64,000 nt of DNA from Simiduia aestuariiviva (GTDB lineage Bacteria; Pseudomonadota; Gammaproteobacteria; Pseudomonadales; Cellvibrionaceae), in contig NZ_JACHXZ010000003.1 in the NCBI RefSeq assembly GCF_014192475.1, positions 496,001 to 560,000 of the forward strand. Reading direction: 5' to 3'. Position numbers and translations under genes: made by a program. The number at the start of each line of letters is the position of its first letter. Positions within the stretch are counted from its first letter, which is position 1. Of this stretch, positions 44,165 through 53,879 are shown in pieces. Below the pieces are notes generated by a model that was given only the letters and a program-made list of their open reading frames with translations, did not search any database and had not been told where the DNA came from.

Positions 44165-44437
44165 TTACAGCACCATGCGCACAATCGGGTTCTTTTTTAA
44201 ATCCTGGAAGATCGCCTGTAGCTGATCTTCACCGGTAGCGGTAATCATCACCGTCAAGGACTGAAAACGCCCCTTACTGGAATCGCGTACGGTCACGAGC
44301 CCCGGGTGAAATTCGGCTACGTGTCGCGCCATTACCTCGTTTACCAGCACATGCAGAGCATCGCCGGCATCGCCCATGACTTTGACGGGGTAGTTTTCAC
44401 AGGGGAATTCAATTTTTGGGGGTTCTTGCTGGGACAT
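44165..44437 (-). CDS. ybeD: YbeD/DUF493 family protein
   Basis: A 90-residue regulator-like protein with an ACT/ferredoxin-like fold: IEFPCENYPVKVMGDAGDALHVLVNEVMARHVAEF...SKGRFQSLTVMITATGEDQLQAIFQDLKKNPIVRMVL, the standard DUF493 end. Its position just before lipB is conserved in gammaproteobacteria. Start ATG 44437 (MSQQEPPK); a GTG two codons upstream is also open. Confidence 0.93.
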   Translation of the reverse strand: MSQQEPPKIEFPCENYPVKVMGDAGDALHVLVNEVMARHVAEFHPGLVTVRDSSKGRFQSLTVMITATGEDQLQAIFQDLKKNPIVRMVL

Positions 44438-44473
44438 CAGCACCGGTACCTAAGCGCATAAAAATGGGCCCAG

Positions 44474-44479
44474 ATTATA
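44474..44479 (-). promoter_or_regulatory. -10 box of the ybeD-lipB-lipA operon
   Basis: Perfect TATAAT on the minus strand about 37 bases before the ybeD ATG. The -35 region is weak. Confidence 0.5.
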
Positions 44480-44552
44480 GCGCTTTGGCAATGCGGCCTC
44501 TACCACTGTGGCCAAACTGCCCCGCTCCGGCGCCAGCCAAGGGCTGCCACAA

Positions 44553-44581
44553 TGCCCCAGCAATCGAGTGAAGCTGGGGCA
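44553..44581. terminator. Stem-loop downstream of dacA
   Basis: Nine-bp arms TGCCCCAGC/GCTGGGGCA with an 11-base loop, 24 bases after the dacA stop. There is no clean T-run, so it may be an attenuating hairpin or a weak terminator. Confidence 0.5.
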
Positions 44582-44604
44582 ATGGGCGGGGATTAGGGCG
44601 AGAC

Positions 44605-45765
44605 TTAGTTAAAGAGCTGGAAGAAAAACAGCTTGATACCGTCCCAGAGGCGCGCGAAAAAGCCCGCTTCGGCCACATCTTCGGTGACCACCAAGGACTG
44701 ATCATAGAGCGTTTCGCCCTCTAGACTAATGGTCAGACGCCCCATCTGTTGGCCGGCGCTAAGGGGGGCTTTGATTACTTCAGGTAGCTGCAGCTCAGCC
44801 TTTAACGCCTTTTCGGCACCGCGCGGAATGGTCAAGGCGACGCGCTTGGCCACGCCCAGCTGTACTTCATCGCGCTGCCCGCCCCACACGCGATTGGTGG
44901 ACAGTACTTCGCCAGCGGCATACACCGTGTGCGTCTGGAAGTAGCGGAAGCCGTAGGCAAGCAGCTTTTGTGATTCGTTGGCGCGCGCGCCTTCACTGCG
45001 GGTGCCCATAACGACAGAAATTAACCGCATACCGTCGCGCTGGCCCGACGCTACCAGGCAATAGCCCGCCTCATCGGTGTGGCCGGTTTTTATGCCATCG
45101 ATACTGTCGTCGGTGAATAACAGCTTATTGCGATTGGGCTGGTTAATACCGTTGTAGGAAAAGTATTTTTCCGAATAGAGCGCGTAGTGCTCGGGGTGGT
45201 GATTGATCAACGCCTGTGCCAATAGCGACAGGTCGCGGGCCGTTGTCAGGTGGCCCTCAGCGGGCCAGCCGGTAGCATTCTTATAGTGAGTGCTGGTCAT
45301 CCCCAACAGCGCTGCCTGCTGATTCATAATATCCACAAACGCATCTTCGCTGCCTGCCACGTGTTCGGCCAAGGCCACACTGGCATCGTTGCCCGACTGA
45401 ATGATGACGCCGCGCAGCAAGTCGATCACGGGTACTTGGGTGCCCTCGCGGATGAACATCTTAGAGCCGCCCATACGCCATGCTTTGACGCTAACCTCTA
45501 CCAAATCCTGCTCGCCAATTTTTCCACTCTCGATATCGCCCGAGACAATGTAGCTAGTCATCATCTTGGTGAGGCTGGCGGGTGGCAGCTGTTCGTCGGC
45601 ATTGTGCTCCACCAACACCTTGCCGGTATCGGCATCCATGAGTATGTAACCCGTGGAAGAAATCTGGGGTGGCGCGGGGATAATGACCGGTGCGGCGGTG
45701 GCGGGCAGCCAAGCCAGTGCCGATAAGGCCGCTACCGTAAACGTGCGCGTAAGTGTGCTAGACAT
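44605..45765 (-). CDS. dacA: D-alanyl-D-alanine carboxypeptidase (PBP5/6 type)
   Basis: A 386-residue penicillin-binding protein. Signal peptide (LTRTFTVAALSALAWLPATAA); catalytic Ser-x-x-Lys in PASLTKMMTSYI, second motif SGNDASVALAEH and third motif KTGHTDEAGYCLVA; then the beta-rich PBP5_C domain and a C-terminal amphipathic anchor ending RLWDGIKLFFFQLFN that attaches it to the inner membrane. Trims the terminal D-alanine of peptidoglycan stem peptides. I prefer ATG 45765 (AAGG 5 bases upstream) over 45777. End of the cell-wall operon. Confidence 0.96.
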   Translation of the reverse strand: MSSTLTRTFTVAALSALAWLPATAAPVIIPAPPQISSTGYILMDADTGKVLVEHNADEQLPPASLTKMMTSYIVSGDIESGKIGEQDLVEVSVKAWRMGGSKMFIREGTQVPVIDLLRGVIIQSGNDASVALAEHVAGSEDAFVDIMNQQAALLGMTSTHYKNATGWPAEGHLTTARDLSLLAQALINHHPEHYALYSEKYFSYNGINQPNRNKLLFTDDSIDGIKTGHTDEAGYCLVASGQRDGMRLISVVMGTRSEGARANESQKLLAYGFRYFQTHTVYAAGEVLSTNRVWGGQRDEVQLGVAKRVALTIPRGAEKALKAELQLPEVIKAPLSAGQQMGRLTISLEGETLYDQSLVVTEDVAEAGFFARLWDGIKLFFFQLFN

Positions 45766-45808
45766 CCAAACCTTCATGAATTTTTATGTTCCGTATTGTT
45801 AACGAGGA

Positions 45809-46747
45809 TTACTGATACACCACGTGCGGCCGAACGCCACCCTTGCGGAATACCAATTCGCGAATGCGCATTAAATCTTGATTGTCCGTAATCGGGCCAA
45901 TGCGAACCCGAAACAAACTGTTTTTACTGGCCTGAGCCACGAACACGGGATAGTGGGTCAAGCCCCCCAGCTGATCGCGCAAACTGTTGGCAGAATCTTT
46001 TGACGAAAATGCGCCGGCCTGAAGAAATGTGTTGGCGGGCAACTCATAGCCCTCCACATTTTTTGGCAGCGGCGCTTTGTGCTCTAGCGTCTGGCCATCT
46101 AGTTTAGGGGGCACGGTGGCCGCCTGCGCCATCACCTCCGTCGACCCATCACGCGCATTGGCCCAGGCGATGGGATCAATGGCTTCGACGCGCACACGCG
46201 CTGTACCCCGCTCGGCATAATCGAGTTTGCGCGCCGCGGCATAGGACAGATCGATAATGCGATCACCGTGAAACGGGCCGCGATCATTAACCCGCACGAT
46301 GACACTGCGCTGATTGTCCAGATTGGTGACCTTTACATAGGAGGGAATGCGCAACGTTTTATGAGCCGCGGTCATCCCGTACATATTATAAATTTCGCCA
46401 TTGGAGGTCTGGTGGCCATGAAATTTATTGCCGTACCATGAAGCCATACCCTCTTCGACATAGGGCGCGTCTTCGGGCAGCAGGGTGTAGGTTTGCCCAA
46501 GTACGGTGTAAGGCGATTTATTACCGGCACTGGTGCGGGGCTCTACTTTGGGGATGGCATCTGGCACATGGGAGACATCCAAGGGCGCGTCTGGGCCATA
46601 GTCTTGGTCGACCTGATAGCGCGAGGCTTGCCGGCGGTCGGCATCACTGGGTTGCGGCTGACTGCTACACGCCCACAACCCCACACACAGCAGTCCCGTC
46701 AGGCAGCGCGCGCCAATGCGCGTCAATTGAAGTGAATCAAATTTCAT
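45809..46747 (-). CDS. rlpA: Septal-ring lytic transglycosylase RlpA
   Basis: A 312-residue outer-membrane lipoprotein: lipobox GLWAC (Cys about 27), then the double-psi beta-barrel EEGMASWYGNKFHGHQTSNGEIYNMYGMTAAHKTLRIPSYVKVTNLDNQRSVIVRVNDRGPF with catalytic glutamate and aspartate, and a C-terminal SPOR domain (about residues 235-312, TFLQAGAFSSKDSANSLRDQL) that binds denuded glycan strands. It cleaves peptidoglycan lacking stem peptides. Starts overlapping the mltB stop as ATGA. Confidence 0.95.
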   Translation of the reverse strand: MKFDSLQLTRIGARCLTGLLCVGLWACSSQPQPSDADRRQASRYQVDQDYGPDAPLDVSHVPDAIPKVEPRTSAGNKSPYTVLGQTYTLLPEDAPYVEEGMASWYGNKFHGHQTSNGEIYNMYGMTAAHKTLRIPSYVKVTNLDNQRSVIVRVNDRGPFHGDRIIDLSYAAARKLDYAERGTARVRVEAIDPIAWANARDGSTEVMAQAATVPPKLDGQTLEHKAPLPKNVEGYELPANTFLQAGAFSSKDSANSLRDQLGGLTHYPVFVAQASKNSLFRVRIGPITDNQDLMRIRELVFRKGGVRPHVVYQ

Positions 46748-47721
46748 TGCGAATATTTACGCTCGATCGCTTGTGATAGTTGATAGGCAGCCAAGGCATA
46801 CATACGGCTGCGATTATACCGAGTTATCACATAGTAATTTTGCGTACCGGCCCAAAATTCTGCACCGTGCTCGCCATCCAACTTATAGAGAGTGAGCGGC
46901 TCGGCATCGGGTAATTCCAGCACCGGGCTAAAACCCGCCTTGCGCGCAGCGGCCGTTGTAGTGTCTGGTTTGAGCGTGGTGTTGAGTAGGCTTGCATCAA
47001 AATTATCGGATACCCGCACTCGAGTGGTCACAGGCTGACCCGTTTGCCAACCGTGCTCGGCAAAATAATTGGCGACGCTGCCAATGGCATCCACGGGGTT
47101 GGCCCAAATATCGGCGATCTCGTCGCCATCAAAATCCACCGCGTAATGGCGAAAGCTCGAGGGCATAAATTGCCCATAGCCCATAGCGCCGGCATAGGAA
47201 CCTTTTAGCAGTAATGGATCCTGTTTTTGCTCTTGGGTTAACTGCAGAAAATGTTGTAACTCTTTGCGAAAAAAACTCGCGCGCGGCGGGTAGTCAAATG
47301 CCAGCGTCGACAGGGCATCGAGCACCCGGTAATTGCCCATGGTCCGACCATAGCGCGTTTCCACGCCAATAATGGCAACGATCATAGCCGCAGGCACACC
47401 GTAGGTCTGCTCGGCGCGCGCCAAGGTGTCCTTGTGCTCGCGCCAAAAATCGACGCCCTTTTGAATGCGGTCGCCGGTCAAAAATATCTTGGCGTACTGG
47501 GCCCAGGTAAGGGTTTTTTCGGCGGGCCTGGCAATGGCCTCCAAGATAGACTGCTGCTTTTTCGCGCTGGCAAACCACTGATCTAATTGCGCCTCTGTGG
47601 CCACGTTTTGCGCCTGCATTTCATGCATAAATGCCTGCGCTTCGCTGTGTTCGCGATAGTCGGCTAGGCTGTGGCTGGCGCAAGCAGCCAATAGGGCCGC
47701 ACTCAACATCTGTTTAACCAT
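46744..47721 (-). CDS. mltB: Membrane-bound lytic murein transglycosylase B-like
   Basis: A 325-residue periplasmic lytic transglycosylase. Catalytic glutamate lies in VAIIGVETRYGRTMGNYRVLDALSTLAFDYPPRASFFRKELQHFL; later GSYAGAMGYGQFMPSSFRHYAVDFDGDEIADIW is the family's substrate groove and DxDGDG-type calcium loop. N-terminus is a signal peptide; a lipobox is not clear (LLAACASH could serve as one, with Cys at residue 14). Third gene in the mrdA-rodA-mltB-rlpA-dacA series. Confidence 0.95.
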   Translation of the reverse strand: MVKQMLSAALLAACASHSLADYREHSEAQAFMHEMQAQNVATEAQLDQWFASAKKQQSILEAIARPAEKTLTWAQYAKIFLTGDRIQKGVDFWREHKDTLARAEQTYGVPAAMIVAIIGVETRYGRTMGNYRVLDALSTLAFDYPPRASFFRKELQHFLQLTQEQKQDPLLLKGSYAGAMGYGQFMPSSFRHYAVDFDGDEIADIWANPVDAIGSVANYFAEHGWQTGQPVTTRVRVSDNFDASLLNTTLKPDTTTAAARKAGFSPVLELPDAEPLTLYKLDGEHGAEFWAGTQNYYVITRYNRSRMYALAAYQLSQAIERKYSQ

Positions 47722-47852
47722 TTATCCCTCTTCCACTACTTCTCAATGAACTCGCAGTTGCTTCCGCGAGGGGTGATTCTGTCGTGAACAGAACCGCTAA
47801 ATTACATTGTCAATCGTTAACCGCGCAGGCACGAACACCACGACAAATACAG

Positions 47853-48998
47853 TTACAAGGTGACGCGGCGGCGCTCTGTGCTGATCGCCATTAACACACC
47901 AAATCCGGCCATGAGCGTCAGCAGCGAGGTGCCTCCGTGGCTGACCAACGGCAGTGGCACTCCCACAATGGGTAGCAAACCAGACACCATACCCATGTTA
48001 ACAAACACATAGACGAACAGCGTGAAGGTCAAGGCACCCGCCAGCAAGCGCCCGAAGGAGTCCTGTGCTTTGATCGCTATCATAAAGCCTCGGGCGATAA
48101 TAAAGACATAGAGCGCCATCAATAAAATGACCCCCAGCAAGCCAAACTCTTCGGCCAGCACCGCAATAATAAAATCTGTGTGGCTCTCAGGGAGAAAGTT
48201 TAAATGCGATTGCGTGCCCGATAGCCACCCCTTCCCCTCAAGCCCGCCTGAACCAATGGCGGTCTTTGACTGGATGATATTCCAGCCCGCACCCAACTTA
48301 TCCGCCTCGGGATTTAATAGGGTTAGCACCCGCTGTTTTTGATAATCGTGCATGACGTAGTGCCACATGGGGTAGAGGGCGGAGGCCGCCAAGATCAAGG
48401 CGCCTAAAATATAACGCCACCCCAAGCCCGCAAAGAACAACACGATCACGCCCGACTGCGCAATAAGTAGCGAAGTGCCGAGGTCCGGTTGCTTCAGGAT
48501 TAATACCGTGGGTACACCAATCAACACCAAGGCCCAAGCGATGTGCTTAAACGTGGGCGGCAACAAGCGCCGCGAGAGATAACCCGCCAGCAACACCGGC
48601 ACGGCGAGCTTTAAAATTTCAGAGGGCTGAAAGCGAAACCCGCCCACGCCCAACCAGCGCTGAGCGCCTTTGGCGCCCGTGCCCACCAATAACACCAACA
48701 CCAATAAAATTAATCCGCCGGCATACACCCAGGGTGCCCAACGCTGCATCATGCTCAACGGAATTTGCGCGACAATGAACATGCCAATAAAGCCCAGCAC
48801 GAAAAATACTGCCTGCCGCTTTACATAGTGCAACTCGGATCCGGCCGCGCTGTACAATACAATGAGCCCAAACGCACTCAGCGCCATCAACAGTACCAGC
48901 AGCGGCAGGTCGATATGCAGTGACTGCATCAACCCAGCCTTGCGGCGCAAATCGGCATGAGCCTCAGGCATACTGCGTCTAAAGTCACCGCCACTCAT
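47853..48998 (-). CDS. rodA: Rod-shape-determining peptidoglycan glycosyltransferase RodA
   Basis: A 381-residue SEDS-family polymerase with ten membrane helices. Typical motifs are WLGVGGFRFQPSEILKLAVPVLLAGYL, LILKQPDLGTSLLIAQSG, GLEGKGWLSGTQSHLNFLPESHTDFIIAVLAEEFGLLGV (catalytic aspartate loop) and SGLLPIVGVPLPLVSHGGTSLL. It polymerises lipid II during cell elongation with its partner PBP2. ATG 48998 overlaps the mrdA stop as ATGA. Confidence 0.97.
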   Translation of the reverse strand: MSGGDFRRSMPEAHADLRRKAGLMQSLHIDLPLLVLLMALSAFGLIVLYSAAGSELHYVKRQAVFFVLGFIGMFIVAQIPLSMMQRWAPWVYAGGLILLVLVLLVGTGAKGAQRWLGVGGFRFQPSEILKLAVPVLLAGYLSRRLLPPTFKHIAWALVLIGVPTVLILKQPDLGTSLLIAQSGVIVLFFAGLGWRYILGALILAASALYPMWHYVMHDYQKQRVLTLLNPEADKLGAGWNIIQSKTAIGSGGLEGKGWLSGTQSHLNFLPESHTDFIIAVLAEEFGLLGVILLMALYVFIIARGFMIAIKAQDSFGRLLAGALTFTLFVYVFVNMGMVSGLLPIVGVPLPLVSHGGTSLLTLMAGFGVLMAISTERRRVTL

Positions 48999-50881
48999 GG
49001 CTGGCCTCCGTTCCCCAACCATGCTGAATCGGCCGCTGTTGGCGTATCCAGCAAATAGGCGTCAAACACTTTGCGCGCGATGGGCGCTGCCGCCGACGAG
49101 CCGTGCTCGCCATTTTCCACAATGACAGCTACCGCAAGCTTGGGCGCCTCCGCGGGCGCAAAGGCCACAAACAGGGCGTGGTCGCGCAACCGCTCCTCAA
49201 CTTTCGAGGCGTCATACTCTTCATCTTGCGCCATGCCCACCACCTGCGCAGTACCGGTCTTGCCCGCAATGCGGTACGACAAACCACCGCGACGAATTCC
49301 CTGCGCAGTGCCGCGCAGTCCGTGCACCACTGACTGCATTGCCTGATCGATGATGAGCCAATCCGCTGCATCGATTGCCTGCGTATCTAATATTTCGGGC
49401 TCATATTCCACATCACCAAGTCGCCTAACCAAACGCGGTTTGCGACGAACGCCTTTATCAGCCAGGGTCGATGTCATCACGGCCAATTGCAACGGCGTTG
49501 CCAACACGGCGCCCTGCCCTAGGCCCACATTTAAACTATCGCCGGGAAACCAAGGCAGGCCCCGAGCTTTGCGCTTCCACGCCTTTGACGGCCAATTGCC
49601 AGACCGCTCATGGGGCACATCGATACCGGTGGTTTGCCCCAATCCAAAATGCCCCCCAAATTCGTGCATGCGATCGATGCCCATGCGAAAGGACAAATCG
49701 TAAAAATACACATCGCAAGATTGCTCAATGGCCGTGTGCAGCGCCACCCGCGCGCCGTGGCCACCTTTTTTCCAATCGCGGTAAAAGCGTTCGTCATTTT
49801 CCAACTGGTAGAAGCCGGGGTCGCGCACGCTGTAGTTGGCATCCACAACCTTGTAGAACAAGCCCGCCAAACCCAACATCGGCTTGAGCGTGGAGCCGGG
49901 TGGGTACTGCCCCTGCAACGTGCGATTAAACAGCGGTAAATCACGGGATTCATTTAGCGCTTTGTAATCGGCAAAACTGATACCCGTCACAAATAAATTG
50001 GGGTCAAACGCAGGCGTTGAGACCATGGCCACGACACCTCCGGTGGCAACTTCAATGGCCACCACCGAACCGCGCTTGTCGGCCAGCGCCTCATGGGCCA
50101 CCTGCTGCAACTGGGCGTCCAAAAATAGCGTCAGATTCTTGCCCGCCTCCGGCGGCTGGTAGTCCAGCACCCGTAAAATGCGCCCCCGGGCATTGATCTC
50201 TACGTGCTGGCTACCCACTTGCCCCAGCAAATCAGATTCATAATATTTTTCGAGTCCCAACTTGCCGATGGTATGAGTGCCGCTGTAGCGGGCATAGGCC
50301 TCCTCATCAAAGGCTGCCAATTCGCGCTCATTGATGCGCCCCACATAGCCGATGCTGTGGGCAAACAAGGCACCCAGCGGGTAGTGACGCACCAATTCAG
50401 CGCTGACTTCGACACCGTCCAATTGGTATTCATTGACGGCTAGCCGGGCAATTTCATCTTCGCTCAAACGGTAGCGCAGGGGGATGGCCTCATAGGGCCG
50501 ACGCCGTTGTTTTAAGCGCTCGCGAAACGTCGCCAGATCTTCGGCATCTACGTCGACCAAAGTCTGAACTTGCTCCAACGTTTGCTCGAGGTCCTGCGTC
50601 TGCTCACGCACAATGGAAAGGGTGTAGCTGGGTCGATTATCGGCCAGCAGGCGACCGCGACGGTCGTAGATGAGTCCGCGGGTGGGCGGAATTGCCTGCA
50701 CCTGCACACGATTGCGATCGGAGCGGGTGACATAATCTTCGTGCTCTACTATTTGCAACCGGTAGTAGCGCAGAAAAACCACCGCCAACAAACCCACCAC
50801 TAGAACGCCAGCGACTCCTACCCGCCGAGCAAAAATTCTTGCCTCGCGGTGGTGATCTTTAATTTGCAGATGATCTGACAT
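48995..50881 (-). CDS. mrdA: Penicillin-binding protein 2 (elongation transpeptidase)
   Basis: A 628-residue transpeptidase: one membrane helix (about residues 20-40), a pedestal domain, and the penicillin-binding domain with catalytic serine in QYPPGSTLKPMLGL, SxN-type motif SCDVYFYDLS and AGKTGTAQVV. It crosslinks peptidoglycan for lateral growth. The start follows directly after the stop of an unlabelled 34-residue open frame (TGA-ATG). Confidence 0.97.
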   Translation of the reverse strand: MSDHLQIKDHHREARIFARRVGVAGVLVVGLLAVVFLRYYRLQIVEHEDYVTRSDRNRVQVQAIPPTRGLIYDRRGRLLADNRPSYTLSIVREQTQDLEQTLEQVQTLVDVDAEDLATFRERLKQRRRPYEAIPLRYRLSEDEIARLAVNEYQLDGVEVSAELVRHYPLGALFAHSIGYVGRINERELAAFDEEAYARYSGTHTIGKLGLEKYYESDLLGQVGSQHVEINARGRILRVLDYQPPEAGKNLTLFLDAQLQQVAHEALADKRGSVVAIEVATGGVVAMVSTPAFDPNLFVTGISFADYKALNESRDLPLFNRTLQGQYPPGSTLKPMLGLAGLFYKVVDANYSVRDPGFYQLENDERFYRDWKKGGHGARVALHTAIEQSCDVYFYDLSFRMGIDRMHEFGGHFGLGQTTGIDVPHERSGNWPSKAWKRKARGLPWFPGDSLNVGLGQGAVLATPLQLAVMTSTLADKGVRRKPRLVRRLGDVEYEPEILDTQAIDAADWLIIDQAMQSVVHGLRGTAQGIRRGGLSYRIAGKTGTAQVVGMAQDEEYDASKVEERLRDHALFVAFAPAEAPKLAVAVIVENGEHGSSAAAPIARKVFDAYLLDTPTAADSAWLGNGGQP

Positions 50882-50986
50882 TCAGTGGCTATTTTTTGGA
50901 GTTCGCGTGCGCAACATTATCACAAAAGTCAGGCCCGCTGTGAGGCCCGCTATGAGTGTGACCACTAGCGCCGCTAAAAATTCCAC
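50882..50986 (-). CDS. Candidate 34-residue single-pass membrane peptide between rlmH and mrdA
   Basis: A GTG-initiated frame: one hydrophobic stretch (EFLAALVVTLIAGLTAGLTF, about residues 2-21) and a short basic tail (MLRTRTPKNSH). It starts 13 bases after the rlmH stop and its TGA is immediately followed by the mrdA ATG, an arrangement typical of translated operon members. There is no strong ribosome site, so translation could depend on coupling. Too short for automatic gene calling; function unknown. Confidence 0.45.
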   Translation of the reverse strand: MEFLAALVVTLIAGLTAGLTFVIMLRTRTPKNSH

Positions 50987-50998
50987 CGAGTTTGAAGG

Positions 50999-51466
50999 CT
51001 ATTTATGGTAGGGATGATTGGCGAGGATGGTCCACGCCCGATAGATTTGTTCCGACAACAATACGCGCACCAAGGGGTGAGGTAAGGTCAGGCGCGACAG
51101 CGACCAATGCACGTCGGCGCGCGCGCGGCACTCGTCGGATAAACCGTCTGGGCCACCCACAAGCAGCGACACATTGCCGCCGTCCATCTGCCACTTGGCC
51201 AATTGCTGTGACAGCTGTTCGGTGGACCAATCCTTGCCTTTCACCTCCAGCGCAATCACGCGATCGCCCTCGCCCACTGCCGCCAGAATCGCGGCCGACT
51301 CTTTGGCGATGGCGGCTGCCGTCGAACTGGATTTAGAGCGCTGCCCCAAAGGAATTTCTACCAACTCCAAGGTCAATTCCCGGGGCAAACGCTTGGCGTA
51401 TTCGCCGTAGGCCGCCTGCACCCAATCGGGCATGCGCGTACCTACAGCAATGAGGCGAATGCGCAT
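50999..51466 (-). CDS. rlmH: 23S rRNA (pseudouridine1915-N3)-methyltransferase
   Basis: A 155-residue SPOUT methyltransferase: [48 protein letters not shown], then the knot [58 protein letters not shown]. All family residues are present at normal length. Start overlaps the rsfS stop (TAATG). Confidence 0.97.
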   Translation of the reverse strand: MRIRLIAVGTRMPDWVQAAYGEYAKRLPRELTLELVEIPLGQRSKSSSTAAAIAKESAAILAAVGEGDRVIALEVKGKDWSTEQLSQQLAKWQMDGGNVSLLVGGPDGLSDECRARADVHWSLSRLTLPHPLVRVLLSEQIYRAWTILANHPYHK

Positions 51467-51804
51467 TACGCCTCGCGATCACTGGGTTTCATTGACCACA
51501 ATTTTTCCAGATCATACAGCTCGCGCGTGGCCGGCATCATGACGTGCAATACGGTATCGCCAAAATCCACCAACACCCACTCGGGCGCATCCATGCCCTC
51601 TACACCCATTGGGCGAATGTCGCGCTTTTTGGCTTCTTCGATGGCATTTTCTGCCAGCGAACGCACGTGCCGCGTCGAGGTACCGCTGGCTATGATTAAC
51701 GTGTCCATTACGTCGGATAGTTCGCGCACATCCAAGGTAACTAAATCTTTTGCTTTGGTATCTTCCAGAGCGCTGATGATGATGTCGTTCAAGTTTTCAG
51801 CCAT
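51466..51804 (-). CDS. rsfS: Ribosome silencing factor RsfS
   Basis: A 112-residue member of the Iojap family: [48 protein letters not shown] and [33 protein letters not shown]. It binds ribosomal protein L14 and prevents subunit joining during starvation. Between nadD and rlmH, as in most gammaproteobacteria. Confidence 0.96.
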   Translation of the reverse strand: MAENLNDIIISALEDTKAKDLVTLDVRELSDVMDTLIIASGTSTRHVRSLAENAIEEAKKRDIRPMGVEGMDAPEWVLVDFGDTVLHVMMPATRELYDLEKLWSMKPSDREA

Positions 51805-51854
51805 GGGCTTAAGGTTTCCGGTATCGATTAAATATGAATTGTGAGAGTAAATAA

Positions 51855-52514
51855 TTAACTGTGCCGCTCGTCGGCGAGCGCGACATACAATTTGTGCGCT
51901 TCAACATAATCCGCCACCGCGGGCGTCAGCCACTGCCGCGCGGAGCGCCCGGCAGCCAGGGCCGCGCGAATGTCAGTGGCAGATACGGGCAAGTGCAACG
52001 CATCCATCATCCAAATGCCGCCATGGGGGCGCGCCAAAAGCGCCGCACGAGTGCAACCAAAATCTTGCACAAAGCGCCCGACTTCGGACCCTGGCGCGGG
52101 TGGCGCCACCTCTGGCCGCGCCAGAATGACGAGGTTGGCCAGCTCAATCAGTTGCTGCCACTGGTGCCACTGATTAATTGCGCAGAGCGAATCCATGCCC
52201 ATGACAAAGTACAGCCCCACTGTAGGTCCCGACTCCGCCCGCAACGCCGCCAAACTATCCACGGTATAGGACGGCTTTTGGCGGCCCAGCTCGCGTTCAT
52301 CGAGAGTCAATTGAGGGTAGTCAGTCAATGCTAAACGCACCAGTTGCGCGCGCTCCACGGCATCCACCTGTGGACTGGCACGGTGTGGCGGAATGTGCGC
52401 GGGCATGAGCCGCATTTCATCCAGCGCCAGCTGCTCGCGCACCTGCTCTGCATGGGTCAAATGACCCAGATGAATGGGATCAAACGTGCCGCCCAGCACC
52501 CCAATGCGCTTCAC
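51855..52514 (-). CDS. nadD: Nicotinate-nucleotide adenylyltransferase
   Basis: A 219-residue nucleotidyltransferase: GVLGGTFDPIHLGHLTHAEQV (GxFxPxHxGH), VMGMDSLCAINQWHQWQQL and LPVSATDIRAALAAGRSARQWLTPAVADYV (ISSTxxR-like). It forms nicotinic acid adenine dinucleotide. Starts with GTG 52514 directly after the proA stop. Confidence 0.95.
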   Translation of the reverse strand: MKRIGVLGGTFDPIHLGHLTHAEQVREQLALDEMRLMPAHIPPHRASPQVDAVERAQLVRLALTDYPQLTLDERELGRQKPSYTVDSLAALRAESGPTVGLYFVMGMDSLCAINQWHQWQQLIELANLVILARPEVAPPAPGSEVGRFVQDFGCTRAALLARPHGGIWMMDALHLPVSATDIRAALAAGRSARQWLTPAVADYVEAHKLYVALADERHS

Positions 52515-53768
52515 TTATTGGCGCACCTGTCCGGAGCCAAATACAATCCATTTCTGCGAGGTTAGCCCCTCTAAGCCCACCGGCCCACGCGCGTGCAACT
52601 TATCCGTGGAAATGCCGATTTCAGCCCCCAAGCCATACTCAAAACCATCTGCGAAGCGGCTAGACGCGTTTATCATCACCGAGCTGGAATCCACCTGTCG
52701 CACAAAGGTGTGCGCGCGGGCGTAGTCGTCGGTGACAATAACCTCGGTGTGGCCCGAGGAGTACTGATCGATGTGCGCCATGGCGTCGGCCATATCTGCC
52801 ACCACTTTAATGGACAATACTGGAGCCAGATACTCGGTTGCCCAGTCTTCATCGGTGGCCGGCACCGCGTCAATGACGGCGCGGGTTTTATCGCAACCTC
52901 TCAATTCCACTCCCTTGGCGCCGTAGGCCTCAGCCAAGCGCGGCAGAATTTCAAAGGCGACGCCCTCGTGCACTAGCAGCGTCTCCATGGCGTTGCACAC
53001 GCCATAGCGGTGGGTTTTAGCATTGAGCGCGATGTTAAAGGCCATATCCAAATCCGCGCGATCGTCAATATAGGTGTGGCAAATGCCATCCAAGTGCTTA
53101 ATCACCGGCACGCGGGCATCGCGACTGATGCGCTCGATCAGGCCTTTGCCGCCGCGCGGCACTATCACATCCACATATTCTTTCTGGGTAATCAGCTCAC
53201 CCACCGCCGCGCGATCAGTGGTCTCTACCACCTGCACACAATGGCTAGGCAAGCCCACTTTCTCAAGGCCGCGCGCGATGCAGGTTGCGATGGCGCGATT
53301 GGAGTGAATGGCCTCGCTGCCGCCGCGCAAAATGGTGGCGTTGCCCGACTTCAAACACAGGCTGGCGGCATCGATGGTGACGTTGGGTCGACTTTCGTAG
53401 ATGATCCCGATGACCCCTAGCGGCACACGCATTTTACCGAGCTGAATGCCCGAGGGGCGAAAGCTCATGTCACTGATTTCACCGCAGGGGTCGGGCAGTG
53501 CGGCCACTTGGCGCAGCCCTTCCATCATGCCATCGATCACTTGGGGGGAAAGCGCGAGGCGATCCAACATGGCGGCATCCAAGCCGTTCGCGCGGCCAGC
53601 CTCCACATCTTTGGTATTTTCCAGAGCTAACTGCTCGCGGGCAGACGCCAATTCATCGGCGATGGCTAACAGCGCGGCGTTTTTCAGGGCGGTGTCAGCA
53701 CCGGCTAAAATACGACTGGCGGCGCGAGCCTGCTGTCCCAGGGTGTGCATGTAGCTTTGTATATCCAT
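52515..53768 (-). CDS. proA: Gamma-glutamyl phosphate reductase
   Basis: A 417-residue aldehyde-dehydrogenase-fold enzyme of proline synthesis. Motifs are [52 protein letters not shown], the catalytic-cysteine region [13 protein letters not shown] and [41 protein letters not shown]. First gene of the long leftward operon. ATG 53768 ([11 protein letters not shown]) with AAAGG upstream. Confidence 0.97.
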   Translation of the reverse strand: MDIQSYMHTLGQQARAASRILAGADTALKNAALLAIADELASAREQLALENTKDVEAGRANGLDAAMLDRLALSPQVIDGMMEGLRQVAALPDPCGEISDMSFRPSGIQLGKMRVPLGVIGIIYESRPNVTIDAASLCLKSGNATILRGGSEAIHSNRAIATCIARGLEKVGLPSHCVQVVETTDRAAVGELITQKEYVDVIVPRGGKGLIERISRDARVPVIKHLDGICHTYIDDRADLDMAFNIALNAKTHRYGVCNAMETLLVHEGVAFEILPRLAEAYGAKGVELRGCDKTRAVIDAVPATDEDWATEYLAPVLSIKVVADMADAMAHIDQYSSGHTEVIVTDDYARAHTFVRQVDSSSVMINASSRFADGFEYGLGAEIGISTDKLHARGPVGLEGLTSQKWIVFGSGQVRQ

Positions 53769-53797
53769 TAATAACAACCTTTAATTGCGGGACGCGC

Positions 53798-53803
53798 ATT
53801 ATA
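53798..53803 (-). promoter_or_regulatory. -10 box of the proA-to-dacA operon
   Basis: Perfect TATAAT on the minus strand, 29 bases before the proA ATG. The -35 match is poor. Confidence 0.5.
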
Positions 53804-53824
53804 CCGACTTTCGGGATTAGACGA

Positions 53825-53845
53825 AAATTGCCGCCTTTTGGCGGC
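53825..53845 (-). terminator. Probable terminator of the LON-domain gene
   Basis: GCCGCC-AAAA-GGCGGC on the minus strand followed by AATTTT, 35 bases beyond the stop of the LON-domain gene. Short stem and modest T-run. Confidence 0.6.
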
Positions 53846-53879
53846 TAAAACTCACTAAAAAACAGGAAAATCCAGAAAA

